Positions 1 to 8,329 of a stretch of DNA of 64,000 bases are shown here, in pieces. This stretch comes from Devosia sp. Root436. Its GTDB lineage: Bacteria > Pseudomonadota > Alphaproteobacteria > Rhizobiales > Devosiaceae. A program made the translations under genes and the position numbers. The stretch covers positions 62,001-126,000 of the forward strand of contig NZ_LMEM01000002.1 of NCBI RefSeq assembly GCF_001426345.1. The letters run 5' to 3'. The notes below the pieces were generated by a model, which saw nothing but the letters and a program-made list of their open reading frames with translations, searched no databases and was not told the DNA's origin. How positions within the stretch are numbered: position 1 is the first letter of the stretch; each line of letters opens with the position of its first letter.

Positions 1-429
1 CATGCCGCGGCTGCCGATGCAGGACACGCCGAAGATCGACACTTCCTCGGCCAGGAAATCCACCACTTCCAGCGTATGCTCCAGTACCACCCCTTGGTCC
101 CGCAAGGCCCGCGCCACTTCCAGCGCCACCACCACCCCGGCGATGCCATCGAACCGCCCGCCATCGGGCACCGTGTCCGAGTGGCTGCCCAGCATGATGG
201 AACCCAGCTCCGGGCGCTTGCCCGGGATGGTGCCGATCAGGTTGCCCGCCGCATCCACCCGCGTCACCGCGCCAGCATCCCGCATGGCCTTTTCCAGCCA
301 TTTGCGGCCCTCGATAAAGAGCGGGGTGAAGGCCCGCCGCGTATAGGGCCGGCCGGGCTCGGTGATGGCGGCCAAAGCGTCGATATCGGCGGCAATGCGG
401 TCGGTGCTTATGGGGGAGTTTGGGATCAT
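1..429 (-). CDS. M20-family N-carbamoyl amino acid amidohydrolase, N-terminal 143 residues
   Basis: Zn-dependent amidohydrolase of the allantoate amidohydrolase / N-carbamoyl-L-amino-acid hydrolase group; such enzymes remove a carbamoyl group as CO2 and ammonia. The reverse strand is open from ATG at 429 to the window edge, so the C-terminal two thirds lies outside. The metal-binding segment GSHSDTVPDGGRFDG gives His83 and Asp94, and the acidic pair Glu128-Glu129 follows, all at the usual spacing. It is the last visible gene of the minus-strand series that includes the hydantoinase-like gene at 734-2089, which fits a ring-opening enzyme followed by a decarbamoylase. From context the substrate may be N-carbamoyl-glutamate; allantoate or another N-carbamoyl amino acid is possible. 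Family sure, substrate inferred. Confidence 0.88.
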   Translation of the reverse strand, partial: MIPNSPISTDRIAADIDALAAITEPGRPYTRRAFTPLFIEGRKWLEKAMRDAGAVTRVDAAGNLIGTIPGKRPELGSIMLGSHSDTVPDGGRFDGIAGVVVALEVARALRDQGVVLEHTLEVVDFLAEEVSIFGVSCIGSRGM

Positions 430-515
430 GACAAGATATCCCCGGACATCGTACCTCCCATACCCCCGACCTTGATCCAGCTATTCGGCCATCGGATAGG
501 GAGTGGAGCAGCAGT

Positions 516-652
516 CACCTCTCCCCTGAGGGGAGAGGTCGGCGCGAAGCGTCGGGTGAGGGGTTCAGCGCCGCGTCGGGCACCGTGCACTTCACCAGCA
601 CTGAACCCCTCACCCCGCCCTCTCCCCTCAGGGGAGAGGGAGCCCACGCTCA
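516..652. repeat. Family A palindromic repeat
   Basis: This fills most of the 304-bp gap 430-733. Two short palindromes (CCTCTCCCCTGAGGGGAGAGG type) sit at the ends and the inner arms (GGTGAGGGGTTCAG / CTGAACCCCTCACC) also pair, so the unit can fold into one long hairpin. Related copies occur throughout the window. No gene is seen in the remainder of the gap. Confidence 0.85.
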
Positions 653-733
653 ATGGGACTGATTGAGCCGGTGCCCCATTCCATAGACGATTGCCCTGCC
701 CTTGTGGGGAGGGAATGAGGGTGGGGGTGCTTC

Positions 734-2089
734 TCAATTCCCCACCTCCGGCCGCACAAACCGCCCCACCCCCGGCTCCGCCACCGCCGTTCCATCAAAC
801 ACCTGCCGCCCGCGCAGATAGGTCAGCCCCACCGTCCACGGCAGTTCGATCCCGTTATAGGGCGACCAACCCACCACATTGTGCCCGCTCGCCGCCGCGT
901 CGTAGCGCATGGGCCGGGGGAACAGCACCGCGATATCGGCATCCTTCCCTGCCGTCAGCGCCCCCTTTCGCGCCAGCCGGAAGTGCCTGGCGGGGTTCTC
1001 CGCCATCAGCCTGGCCGCCCAGGTCAGCGGAATGCCCCGCTTCAGCGCCCCCATGACGAACAGCGGCACCATGACCTCCAGCCCCGGCACGCCCGACGCA
1101 TTGGCCAGCATGTCCGGATTGGTCTTGCGGTTTTCCGACCAGCTCACATGGTCGGTCGAGACCAGCGTGACATTGCCGGCCCGCACATGCTCCCAGAGCT
1201 TTTCCACCTCCACGCGCGGGCGGATCGGCGGATTGATCTTGGCCTTGCCGCCCAGCCGCGCCACGTCGTTTTCTTCATCCAGCGTGAGATAGTGAATGCA
1301 GGCCTCGATCGTCGCGGCATAGCCCTGGTCGCGGTAACTGCGCGCAATTTCATAGCCCCGCCCCAGCGAGCAATGCACCACATGCGCCGGACACCCGGTC
1401 TGCGCCCCCGTCTCGTAGATTTGCAGGCTCGCCAGCAATTCGGTCAGCGGCGGCCGGCTCATGCCATGCGCCCGCCAGTCGGTAATCCCTGCCGCCTTGA
1501 CCTTGGCCATGGCCGCGCGGACCATTTCGTCGTCCTCGTTATGCACGCCCGCCGTCAGCCCGGTTTTCGCCACCGCCGCAAAGCATTCCTCCAGCAAAGC
1601 CGGCGGAATACGCGGAAACCGCACCGGGTCCGTCCCGAAGGTGGAGAATTTGAACGCCGCGACACCCGCTTCGGCCTGCTCCGCAATCCGGCTCGCCCCC
1701 TCTTCCGGGTTGATCGTGCCATAGAGCGCAAAATCCACTCGCGCCTGCTTCTCGGCATGCGCCACCTTGATCCGCACCGCTTCGGCCGAACAGACCAGGT
1801 TCCCCTCGTCATAGGGCATGTCGACAATAGTGGTGACGCCGCCCGCCGCCGCCGAGCGCGTCGACCAGATGAAATCCTCCTGATCCTTCTGGCTCAGCGA
1901 ATGGGTCTGCGCATCGATGGCGCCGGGCAGGATCAGGGCATTGCCCAGCTCGTGCCGCTCATGCGCATGCGGGGCGACGCCCTCCCCCACATGGACGATC
2001 CGGCCATCGCGCACGGCGACGTAGCCATTTTCCACCACCAGATCAGGCAGCACCACCGTACCGGACAGGACTAGATCGAAATCGGACAT
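734..2089 (-). CDS. Hydantoinase/allantoinase-like cyclic amidohydrolase (candidate hydantoin-5-propionate hydrolase)
   Basis: A 451-residue member of the dihydroorotase/allantoinase/hydantoinase family, cytoplasmic metal hydrolases that open five- or six-membered cyclic ureides. Visible are the N-terminal beta-sandwich, the strand ending PGAIDA, a putative carbamylated Lys147 (AAFKFST), His183, His239 (HVVHC) and catalytic Asp313 (STDH). The usual first-shell HxH after strand 1 reads Gln61-Thr62-His63, so one canonical metal ligand is replaced. It lies between the transporter genes and the M20 carbamoylase. In the ergothioneine route an enzyme of this type opens hydantoin-5-propionate to N-carbamoyl-glutamate; that assignment is inferred. 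Allantoin is the alternative, but no other purine-degradation gene is present. Confidence 0.85.
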   Translation of the reverse strand: MSDFDLVLSGTVVLPDLVVENGYVAVRDGRIVHVGEGVAPHAHERHELGNALILPGAIDAQTHSLSQKDQEDFIWSTRSAAAGGVTTIVDMPYDEGNLVCSAEAVRIKVAHAEKQARVDFALYGTINPEEGASRIAEQAEAGVAAFKFSTFGTDPVRFPRIPPALLEECFAAVAKTGLTAGVHNEDDEMVRAAMAKVKAAGITDWRAHGMSRPPLTELLASLQIYETGAQTGCPAHVVHCSLGRGYEIARSYRDQGYAATIEACIHYLTLDEENDVARLGGKAKINPPIRPRVEVEKLWEHVRAGNVTLVSTDHVSWSENRKTNPDMLANASGVPGLEVMVPLFVMGALKRGIPLTWAARLMAENPARHFRLARKGALTAGKDADIAVLFPRPMRYDAAASGHNVVGWSPYNGIELPWTVGLTYLRGRQVFDGTAVAEPGVGRFVRPEVGN

Positions 2090-2120
2090 GTTCTCTTACC
2101 TCTCCAAACCCACCGGATCG

Positions 2121-2270
2121 CCCCTCTCCCCTTGAGGGAGAGGGGGGTTTTCCGCGTCCAGCGGAAAACCGGGTGAGGGGTTCTGCGCGTGCCCATGCTT
2201 CAATGCTTGTAGATAGCGCGGCAACCCCTCATCCGCCCTTCGGGCACCTTCTCCCTCAAGGGGAGAAGGA
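2121..2270. repeat. Family A palindromic repeat
   Basis: A 150-bp unit between the hydantoinase-like gene and the YehW-type permease. The outer arms CTCCCCTTGAGGGAGA and TCTCCCTCAAGGGGAGA flank a GGGTGAGGGGTT / AACCCCTCATCC inner pair and a small hairpin TTTTCCGCGTCCAGCGGAAAA. Confidence 0.85.
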
Positions 2271-2283
2271 AAGAAGAAAGAAT

Positions 2284-3036
2284 TCAAGCCGCCGCCCTCC
2301 CCAATTGTCCGGTCCGCGCCATCAGCCACCGCTCCAGCGCCGAGAGCGCATCATAGATCAGCACCGCAAGCACGCCGACGATCAGCCCCCCCTGCAACAC
2401 AAATGCCGTATTGCTCGATAGCAGCCCGGCAATGATCACCTCGCCCAGCGTCCGCGCCGCCACGGTGGAGCCGATCGTCGCCGTGGCCAGCGAAATCACC
2501 ACCGAGAGCCTTACCCCGGCCAGGATCACCGGCAAAGCCAGCGGCAGTTCGACCTTCACCAGCCTTTGCCAGCCGGTCATGCCGACGCCCTTGGCCGCGT
2601 CGGTCACGGCAGGCGGCAGGTTGGTCAGCCCGGTCAGCGTATTTTCGAAAATCGGTAGCAGCCCATAAAGGAACAGGGCTACCAAAGTCGGCGCCGTGCC
2701 GAAGCCCAGCATGGGCACGGCCAGCGCCAACACCGCCACCGGGGGGAAGGTCTGCCCGATATTGGCCAAGCTCCGCGACAGCGGCAGGAATTCCGCCCCG
2801 AACGGCCGCGTCACGATAATGGCGAGCCCCACCGCGATGATCATGGATGCCACTGTCGCTGCCAGCACGATGGCGAGATGGTTCAGCGTAATGTCGAGCA
2901 GATTGCCTTGGTTGTAGATGGCCGGCTGGTTGTTCTTGGTGAACAGCGTGAAAAAGCCCGAGAACAACTCCGGCCTCACCAGCAGGGCCAGCAGCACGAT
3001 CAAGGCCGCCAGCCTGATGACATTCCCGATGGTCAT
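2284..3036 (-). CDS. ABC permease, YehW/OpuC type
   Basis: A 250-residue inner-membrane permease with about six hydrophobic segments and the binding-protein-dependent transport signature region (DAAKGVGMTGWQRLVKVELP). Its length and sequence match the short permease of YehZYXW/osmoprotectant importers. The start MTIGNV is chosen because its ATG overlaps the stop of the upstream ATPase gene in an ATGA; a longer reading frame upstream is only the out-of-frame image of that gene. It should pair with the long permease at 4198-5388. The substrate is probably a quaternary-ammonium compound; the neighbouring enzymes suggest ergothioneine rather than glycine betaine. Confidence 0.9.
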   Translation of the reverse strand: MTIGNVIRLAALIVLLALLVRPELFSGFFTLFTKNNQPAIYNQGNLLDITLNHLAIVLAATVASMIIAVGLAIIVTRPFGAEFLPLSRSLANIGQTFPPVAVLALAVPMLGFGTAPTLVALFLYGLLPIFENTLTGLTNLPPAVTDAAKGVGMTGWQRLVKVELPLALPVILAGVRLSVVISLATATIGSTVAARTLGEVIIAGLLSSNTAFVLQGGLIVGVLAVLIYDALSALERWLMARTGQLGRAAA

Positions 3037-3968
3037 TGCGGCCTCGCCGCCAGCCGCGACAACGCCTCCAGCGTCACCTGCCCCACCACCTGCCCGTCGC
3101 GCCGCACCGGCAGAGCCGGTCGTCCCGACCACAGCAATTCGGCATAGGCATCGCGCAGCGAAGCGCTGGCCTCGATCGGCTCCCCGGCTCCCTCGCCCGC
3201 CTCGATATGATCGGCCACCCTGGCGAGCGACAGCAGCCGGAACGGCCTTTCGCTGGTGCCGATCAGTTCGGCCACGAAGGGCGTCGCCGGATTGGCGATG
3301 ATCTCGGCGGGCTTGGCGCATTGCAGCAGCTTGCCCTTATCCATGACGGCAATGGTGTCGCCGAGATGGATGGCCTCCTCCATGTCATGGGTCACCAATA
3401 CGACTGTGGTGCCCATCTTGCGCTGGATGGACAGCAAATCCTCCTGCGCCTTGGCGCGGATCACCGGGTCGAGCGCGCCATAGGGCTCGTCCATCAGCAA
3501 TATGTTTGGCGAGGCCGCCAGCGCCCGCGCCACGCCGACGCGCTGCTGCTGGCCGCCGCTCAGCTCATGCGGCAGGCGGTCGCGGAATTCGGCCGGATCG
3601 AGCTGAAACAGGCTCAGCAGCTCATCGACCCGGTCGGCGATCTTCTTCTTGTCCCAGCCGAGCAGCTTGGGCACCGTCGCCACATTCTGCCCCACAGTGC
3701 GGTGCGGAAACAGGCCATGCCCCTGGATGGCATAGCCGATGCGCCGCCGCAGCTCATAGGCCGGAATGCCGGCAATATCCTCGCCATCGATACGGATATG
3801 GCCCGAACTCGGCTCCACCAGCTTGTTGATCATCCGCATCAGCGTGGTCTTGCCCGAGCCCGACGTGCCGACCACCACGCAGATGCTGCGCGGCTCGATG
3901 GTGAGGGTCACATGGTCGACCACGACAGTCCCGTTATAGCTCTTGGTGATGTCGTCGATTTCGATCAT
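3033..3968 (-). CDS. ABC ATP-binding protein with CBS domain, OpuC/YehX type
   Basis: A 311-residue cytoplasmic ATPase of a betaine-type importer. Walker A is VGTSGSGKT, the signature is [15 protein letters not shown], Walker B is ILLMDEPYGALDP and the H-loop is VTHDM. The last 60 residues form a single CBS-like module (PALPVRRDGQVVGQVT), typical of the OpuCA/YehX branch, where CBS domains sense ionic strength. The gene overlaps the downstream permease by 4 bp and is separated from the upstream permease by a Family A repeat, so a single transcript through 4198-2284 is plausible but interrupted by a hairpin. Confidence 0.92.
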   Translation of the reverse strand: MIEIDDITKSYNGTVVVDHVTLTIEPRSICVVVGTSGSGKTTLMRMINKLVEPSSGHIRIDGEDIAGIPAYELRRRIGYAIQGHGLFPHRTVGQNVATVPKLLGWDKKKIADRVDELLSLFQLDPAEFRDRLPHELSGGQQQRVGVARALAASPNILLMDEPYGALDPVIRAKAQEDLLSIQRKMGTTVVLVTHDMEEAIHLGDTIAVMDKGKLLQCAKPAEIIANPATPFVAELIGTSERPFRLLSLARVADHIEAGEGAGEPIEASASLRDAYAELLWSGRPALPVRRDGQVVGQVTLEALSRLAARPQ

Positions 3969-4010
3969 GGCGCACCGAACTCCAGTGGTTGCGGCGAGAA
4001 ATCAGGCCCG

Positions 4011-4150
4011 CTGAGCGTGGGCTCCCTCTCCCCTGAGGGGAGAGGGTGGGGTGAGGGGTTCAGTGCTGATGAAGAGAACAGTGCCGTACGCAGCGCTGAA
4101 CCCCTCACCCGACCCTTCGGGTCGACCTCTCCCCTCAGGGGAGAGGTGAC
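4011..4150. repeat. Family A palindromic repeat
   Basis: It occupies the 229-bp space between the long permease and the ATPase gene. Arms CCCTCTCCCCTGAGGGGAGAGG and CCTCTCCCCTCAGGGGAGAGG flank GGTGAGGGGTTCAG / CTGAACCCCTCACC. It is followed by a GGGAATGAGGGTGGGGGT tail, also seen near 710 and 41110. Confidence 0.85.
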
Positions 4151-4197
4151 GTCTGCTCCACTCCATATGGAGGGAATGAGGGTGGGGGTCACCGCGC

Positions 4198-5388
4198 TCA
4201 TGACCGCCCTCCCCGGCTCGTCATTTCCACCGCAGCGTCCAGCACCACGGCAGCCGCAAAAGCCAAAGCCACGGTCGGCACCGCCCCGAGCAGCACCAGG
4301 TCCATCGCCGTCTGCCCGATGCCCTGGAACACGAAGACGCCGAAGCCGCCGCCACCGATCAGCGCGGCGATGGTGGCCAGCCCGATATTCTGCACCAGCA
4401 CGATGCGGATGCCGGTGAGAATGACCGGAAAGGCCAGCGGCAGCTCCACCTGCATCAGGCGCTGCCACCAGGTCATGCCCATGCCCTTGGCGGCATCGAC
4501 AGCCGCAGGCGAAACGCTCTGCAGTCCGACCACGGTGTTGGAAACGATGGGCAGCAGCGAATAGGCGAAGAGTGCCACCATGGCCGGCGCTACCCCGATG
4601 CCCGAAATGCCGATAGCCGACGCCCCCGGCACGTTGGCCGCTACCCAGGCCAAGGGCGCAATCAACAGCCCGAACAGCGCGATGGACGGAATGGTCTGGA
4701 CGATGTTGAGCACGTTCAGCACCGCCGCCCGCAGCGGCTTCACCTTGTAGCAGAGAATGCCCACCGGCACGCCGACCACGGTGGCAATCGCCACCGAGCC
4801 GAAGGCCAGCGCCAGATGCGTCCGCGCCTCGGCCCAGAAGGCGGCGGCACGATTGGCATATTCCTTGAGAATGGAGAGGTCGTTCCAGCCGCCGCTCCAC
4901 AGCAGGGCAGCCACCGCAAGCGCCACGGCCAGCAAAATGCCGACCCGCACCAGCGGCCTGAGCCGCAGCCTTGTCAGCGCGTCGGTCACCAGCAGCGCAA
5001 AGGCAAAGACCAGCAGCCAGAAGCCGGCCCCGGGCGAAACGCGGGCAAAAGTGTCGCCCTCCGGCGTCAGGTAGCTGGCCGACCAGCCGATGAATACGAA
5101 CAATACCGCCAGCACCAGAAACCCGGCGACCAGCTTGGCGATAACCGGAAAGCGCAGCAGCGCGACGACGAACCCCACCAGCAGCATGCCGATCAGAAAG
5201 CCCGACGGAAGACCCGGCAGCGCATCGAAGAGGCTCCGCGCCTCCCCCACCACGATGCGATTGGCGCGAAACAGCGCAAACGGCAAGGCCGCCCCCACAG
5301 CCGCAATCAGCGCGATCAGCACCCCCAGCTTGTCGAGCGCCAGCCAGGCCGGTCGGGTTGTGATGGCGGTGGTGTCGGCGATGCTCAT
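4198..5388 (-). CDS. ABC permease with long N-terminal membrane region, YehY type
   Basis: A 396-residue inner-membrane permease. The first 180 residues are extra hydrophobic segments; the C-terminal 200 carry the permease core with DAAKGMGMTWWQRLMQVELP and a terminal GGGGFGVFVFQGIG loop. This two-part layout and length are those of YehY, partner of the shorter YehW-type permease at 2284-3036. The MSIADT start at 5388 is preceded by a reasonable ribosome site. A longer frame spanning the region is a shadow. It is the second gene after the binding protein 5581-6492. Confidence 0.9.
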   Translation of the reverse strand: MSIADTTAITTRPAWLALDKLGVLIALIAAVGAALPFALFRANRIVVGEARSLFDALPGLPSGFLIGMLLVGFVVALLRFPVIAKLVAGFLVLAVLFVFIGWSASYLTPEGDTFARVSPGAGFWLLVFAFALLVTDALTRLRLRPLVRVGILLAVALAVAALLWSGGWNDLSILKEYANRAAAFWAEARTHLALAFGSVAIATVVGVPVGILCYKVKPLRAAVLNVLNIVQTIPSIALFGLLIAPLAWVAANVPGASAIGISGIGVAPAMVALFAYSLLPIVSNTVVGLQSVSPAAVDAAKGMGMTWWQRLMQVELPLAFPVILTGIRIVLVQNIGLATIAALIGGGGFGVFVFQGIGQTAMDLVLLGAVPTVALAFAAAVVLDAAVEMTSRGGRS

Positions 5389-5447
5389 GCTGGCTCCGGT
5401 GTCGGTCGCTGGCTTCGCGAGGAACGCGCTTCATACCCCCCCACCGC

Positions 5448-5523
5448 GTCATTCCCGTGAAAGCGGGAATCTCCCTCTTATCGGTGCTCAGGCAAGGGGG
5501 ATTCCCGCTTTCGCGGGAATGAC
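5448..5523. repeat. Family D inverted repeat
   Basis: Two 23-bp arms, GTCATTCCCGTGAAAGCGGG.. at 5448-5470 and its near-complement at 5501-5523, each itself partly palindromic. A second copy lies at 22405-22471. Located between binding protein and permease genes. Confidence 0.85.
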
Positions 5524-5580
5524 GTCGTGGATATGCACGGACAGTTGGGGTGGCGGTACGATGAACGCCACCCCATTCAC

Positions 5581-6492
5581 TCAGTTCAAAAACCCGCCCT
5601 GGGTCAGGTAGTCGGTCGCCACGGCAGCCGCCGCCTCACCGCCCACCTGCACGCGGCCATTAAGTTCCTGCAGCACTTCCAGCGTCAGGCCCTCGAACAC
5701 CGGCTTGAGCAGTTCCTCGATCTGCGGATATTCCGCCAGCACTTCCTCGCGGATGATCGGGGCAGGCTGGTAGACCGGCTGCACGCCCTTGTCGTCCTCG
5801 AGCACCTTGAGGCCCGAGGGGGCGATGCCACCATCGGTGCCATAGACCATGGCGGCATTGACGCCGTTGGTCTGCTGGGCGGCGGCGGCAATGGTGGCCG
5901 CCGTGTCGCCACCCGACAGGGTGATGAGCTGGTCGGGCGAGAGCGTGAAGCCATAGACTTCCTGGAATTTCGGCAGAGCCGCCGGCGAGTTCACGAACTC
6001 CGCCGAGGCCGCGAGCTTGACTTCGCCACCGCCGGCAACCCAGGCGCCGAATTCGCTGAACGTGTTGAGATTGTTGGCCTCGGCCACATCGTTGCGGATG
6101 GCGACGGCCCAGGTATTGTTGGCCGGCGACGGAGTCAGCCAGACGATCTTGTTGGCTTCGAAGTCGAGCTTGGCCGCTTCGGCATAGGCCGAGGCGGCGT
6201 TGTTCCACAGCGGATCATCGGCCTTTTCGAAGAAGAAGGCGGCATTGCCGGTATATTCCGGATAGATGTCGATTTCGCCCGCAGTGATGGCTTCGCGCAC
6301 GATCGGCGTGCCGCCGAGCTGGATGCGGTCGGTGACGGCGATATCGTTGGCTTCGAGCACCTGCTTGATGATGTTGCCCAGAACGCCACCCTCGGTGTCG
6401 ATCTTGGAGGAGACGACCACCTGGGCGTTTGCGGCGGTCATCGAAATGGCGAGCGCGGCCACGGCGGTCAGCAGCGTTGAAGTGAGGCGCAT
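5581..6492 (-). CDS. Periplasmic binding protein, YehZ/OsmF type (candidate ergothioneine/betaine binder)
   Basis: A 303-residue secreted solute-binding protein. A Sec signal peptide ends at ANA-Q (about residue 23). The mature start contains SSKIDTEGGVLGNII, then GGTPIVREAITAGEIDIYPEYTGNA, both hallmarks of the OpuAC/OsmF betaine-binding family. It leads the importer genes 5388-2284 and follows the MIO-less lyase. OpuC-family systems are known to carry ergothioneine in other bacteria, so a trimethylammonium imidazole substrate fits, but the residue-level pocket cannot be judged here. Plain osmoprotectant uptake remains possible. Confidence 0.9.
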   Translation of the reverse strand: MRLTSTLLTAVAALAISMTAANAQVVVSSKIDTEGGVLGNIIKQVLEANDIAVTDRIQLGGTPIVREAITAGEIDIYPEYTGNAAFFFEKADDPLWNNAASAYAEAAKLDFEANKIVWLTPSPANNTWAVAIRNDVAEANNLNTFSEFGAWVAGGGEVKLAASAEFVNSPAALPKFQEVYGFTLSPDQLITLSGGDTAATIAAAAQQTNGVNAAMVYGTDGGIAPSGLKVLEDDKGVQPVYQPAPIIREEVLAEYPQIEELLKPVFEGLTLEVLQELNGRVQVGGEAAAAVATDYLTQGGFLN

Positions 6493-6573
6493 TGGTTTCT
6501 CCGTTTTCTCCGGGCTCCAAGCCCGGCTGTCCCTAGCCTAACCAGTTAGCGGAATTGGGCGAGGCTCCAGATA

Positions 6574-8133
6574 CTAGGCAACCGGGCCCAGCGCGAAAAA
6601 CTCGTCCAACTCCATAATCGTTGAATGGGAAATTAGTTCGTTCATCAGCCCATCGGAGGCCAGGGCCTGTTCGACGGCTTCGACCTCGGCCGATAAAGGC
6701 CGATCCTGCCAGTATGTGTCAGCATGCTGGCGCACCAGCGCGTAAATGATGCCTGGCACATTGCCCGGTGCATCGCCGGATATGTCCATCGCCTGCGCCG
6801 CCAGCATGGCTTCGAGCGCCGCGAGGCGCCGCAAAGCCAGCACCTGGCGCTCCAGCCGCTCCACCACCAGCGGCAGGAACGCTGCTTCGTCCTCTATGCC
6901 CCCGGCCACGACCATGGAATTGGCCGAGATGGCGTTGGTCATGGTGAGGACGCGGGCGAACAGTTCCCCCGCCAGCTTGATGATCGGCCCGAAGCCGGTG
7001 GCGATGGCGCCGGGCGGAACCAGGTTCACCGGCAGGCCGCGCCGCCCGCCATTGCCGAGCAGCACGCAGCGGTTGAACGAATTGCGCGCGATATGGGCCA
7101 GGCCCAGTTGCGCGGTCTGCAGGAACACGGTGACATCGAGCGGCAGCGAGCCCCCCGAGGTCAGCACCTGTCCACCCGCCACCACGGGGTTGTCGTCGGT
7201 CCGCCCGGTCGCGGCCAGCAGGATCTTGCCCGCCGCCACCAGCGTCTCGAAGCCGGTGGCAAAGACCTGGCTCATCATGCGCAGGCTCAGCGGGTCCTGG
7301 ATATGGGTGGCATTGGGCCAGTCCCAGCCCTTGGCGTTGAAATAGAGCCAGGCGCCGATGCCGGCTTCGCGCTCGGTGCCGACATGGGCCACCGCCTTCC
7401 ACGGATCGCGCGAGGCGCCCAGCGCCCCGGCCGTAGTCAGCCCCGTCGCCAGCATGACGCGCACCGCCCCGGCCGCTTCGCGGATAGCGCTGGCGGCGGC
7501 GGCATAGCCCACGGCGTTGGTGGAAATCGAGGCGAGGCTGTCGCGCGGGGCGAGGCGGAACGCCTTGAGCCCGGCCGCGGCCAATGCGTCGCCGGCCGAT
7601 TGGCGGCGGCCGTCAAACATGGCCTCGCCGGCCCCGGTCAGCACGGCGCCGATCTGCCCCATCAATCCGATATCGGCGCAGCCGATCGAGCCGGTGCGCC
7701 GCACCACCGGCACCACATCGGCCGAGAGCAGCGCCAGATAGGCCTCCACCAGGTCGGTGGTGCAGCCCACCCGGCCGGTCAGCGCCATGTTGACGCGAAT
7801 GGCCATGGCGATGCGCACGATCTCGCTCGAAAAGGCATCGCCGGTGCCGAAATGATGCGCCCGCACCAGCCCCATATTGAAGGCATCGAGCTGGTCGGGC
7901 GACCATTCGACATCCTTCATGGCGCCGACCCCGGTGGTGGAGCCATAGACCGGCTGGTCGTTGGCCATGGCCTCTTCGACCACTTCACGCGCCTCGGCCA
8001 CGCGCTTCAGCGCGGCAGGGTCAGCCAGTAGCCGCACCTTGCGAGCGCCGATCCGGGCCATGTCGGAGAAGCTCAGCGGCTGACCGCTAAGGGTGATGGG
8101 CGCGCCTCGCACTGTCATCGCCAGTTCATTCAT
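6574..8133 (-). CDS. Histidine-ammonia-lyase-fold enzyme lacking the MIO triad; candidate ergothionase
   Basis: A 519-residue aromatic amino acid lyase homologue. Conserved are the catalytic tyrosine segment YGSTTGVG (Tyr63), QDPLSLR, DDNPVV and an IED acid. The loop that in histidase reads GSVGASGDLAPL here reads GSIGCADIGLMG: Cys152-Ala153-Asp154 replaces the Ala-Ser-Gly that cyclises to the MIO electrophile. The LNGTQ segment of histidase is also replaced. It therefore should not deaminate histidine. Ergothionase, which eliminates trimethylamine from ergothioneine to thiourocanate, is a HAL-fold enzyme that, as I recall, works without MIO, and the downstream hydantoinase, carbamoylase and betaine-type importer fit that pathway. 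The MNELAM start is preferred; a GTG 24 codons upstream is possible. Confidence 0.75.
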   Translation of the reverse strand: MNELAMTVRGAPITLSGQPLSFSDMARIGARKVRLLADPAALKRVAEAREVVEEAMANDQPVYGSTTGVGAMKDVEWSPDQLDAFNMGLVRAHHFGTGDAFSSEIVRIAMAIRVNMALTGRVGCTTDLVEAYLALLSADVVPVVRRTGSIGCADIGLMGQIGAVLTGAGEAMFDGRRQSAGDALAAAGLKAFRLAPRDSLASISTNAVGYAAAASAIREAAGAVRVMLATGLTTAGALGASRDPWKAVAHVGTEREAGIGAWLYFNAKGWDWPNATHIQDPLSLRMMSQVFATGFETLVAAGKILLAATGRTDDNPVVAGGQVLTSGGSLPLDVTVFLQTAQLGLAHIARNSFNRCVLLGNGGRRGLPVNLVPPGAIATGFGPIIKLAGELFARVLTMTNAISANSMVVAGGIEDEAAFLPLVVERLERQVLALRRLAALEAMLAAQAMDISGDAPGNVPGIIYALVRQHADTYWQDRPLSAEVEAVEQALASDGLMNELISHSTIMELDEFFALGPVA

Positions 8134-8329
8134 GATGGCCACGCTATATCCCAGATAATGAACTGGCCATGCGGTTTTGTTTGCATCGACCCTGGACCAT
8201 CCCACATCATAGCGCTGTTGGAGGCGAAAATCTCGGTTCGCCCGAATACGGCCATGGCCACACAGTAAGGTGATAACTTAAGTATTGAGGTCCCACCGGA
8301 TCGGGATTACTAAAGCAAAAACCTAACTA

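Noticed and set aside
516-652. CRISPR or insertion-sequence interpretation of the repeats
   Set aside because: Copies are dispersed singly, fold back on themselves, and have no regular spacers, cas genes or transposase frames.
426-737. Short frames made of repeat sequence, such as SPLRGE / LSPEGRG proteins
   Set aside because: The same peptides recur at every Family A copy in several frames; they are the translated palindromes, not genes.
3965-5452. Long minus frame of 495 codons over the long permease gene
   Set aside because: Out of frame with the clear permease sequence 4198-5388; it reads through a repeat and has Arg/Gly-rich composition.
4198-6492. Plain osmoprotectant transporter assignment
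   Set aside because: Not excluded, but set second because the enzymes on both sides form a catabolic set acting on an imidazole betaine; the binding-pocket residues could not be judged by eye.
6574-8133. Ordinary histidine ammonia-lyase HutH
   Set aside because: The Ala-Ser-Gly triad is Cys-Ala-Asp and no other hut gene is nearby.
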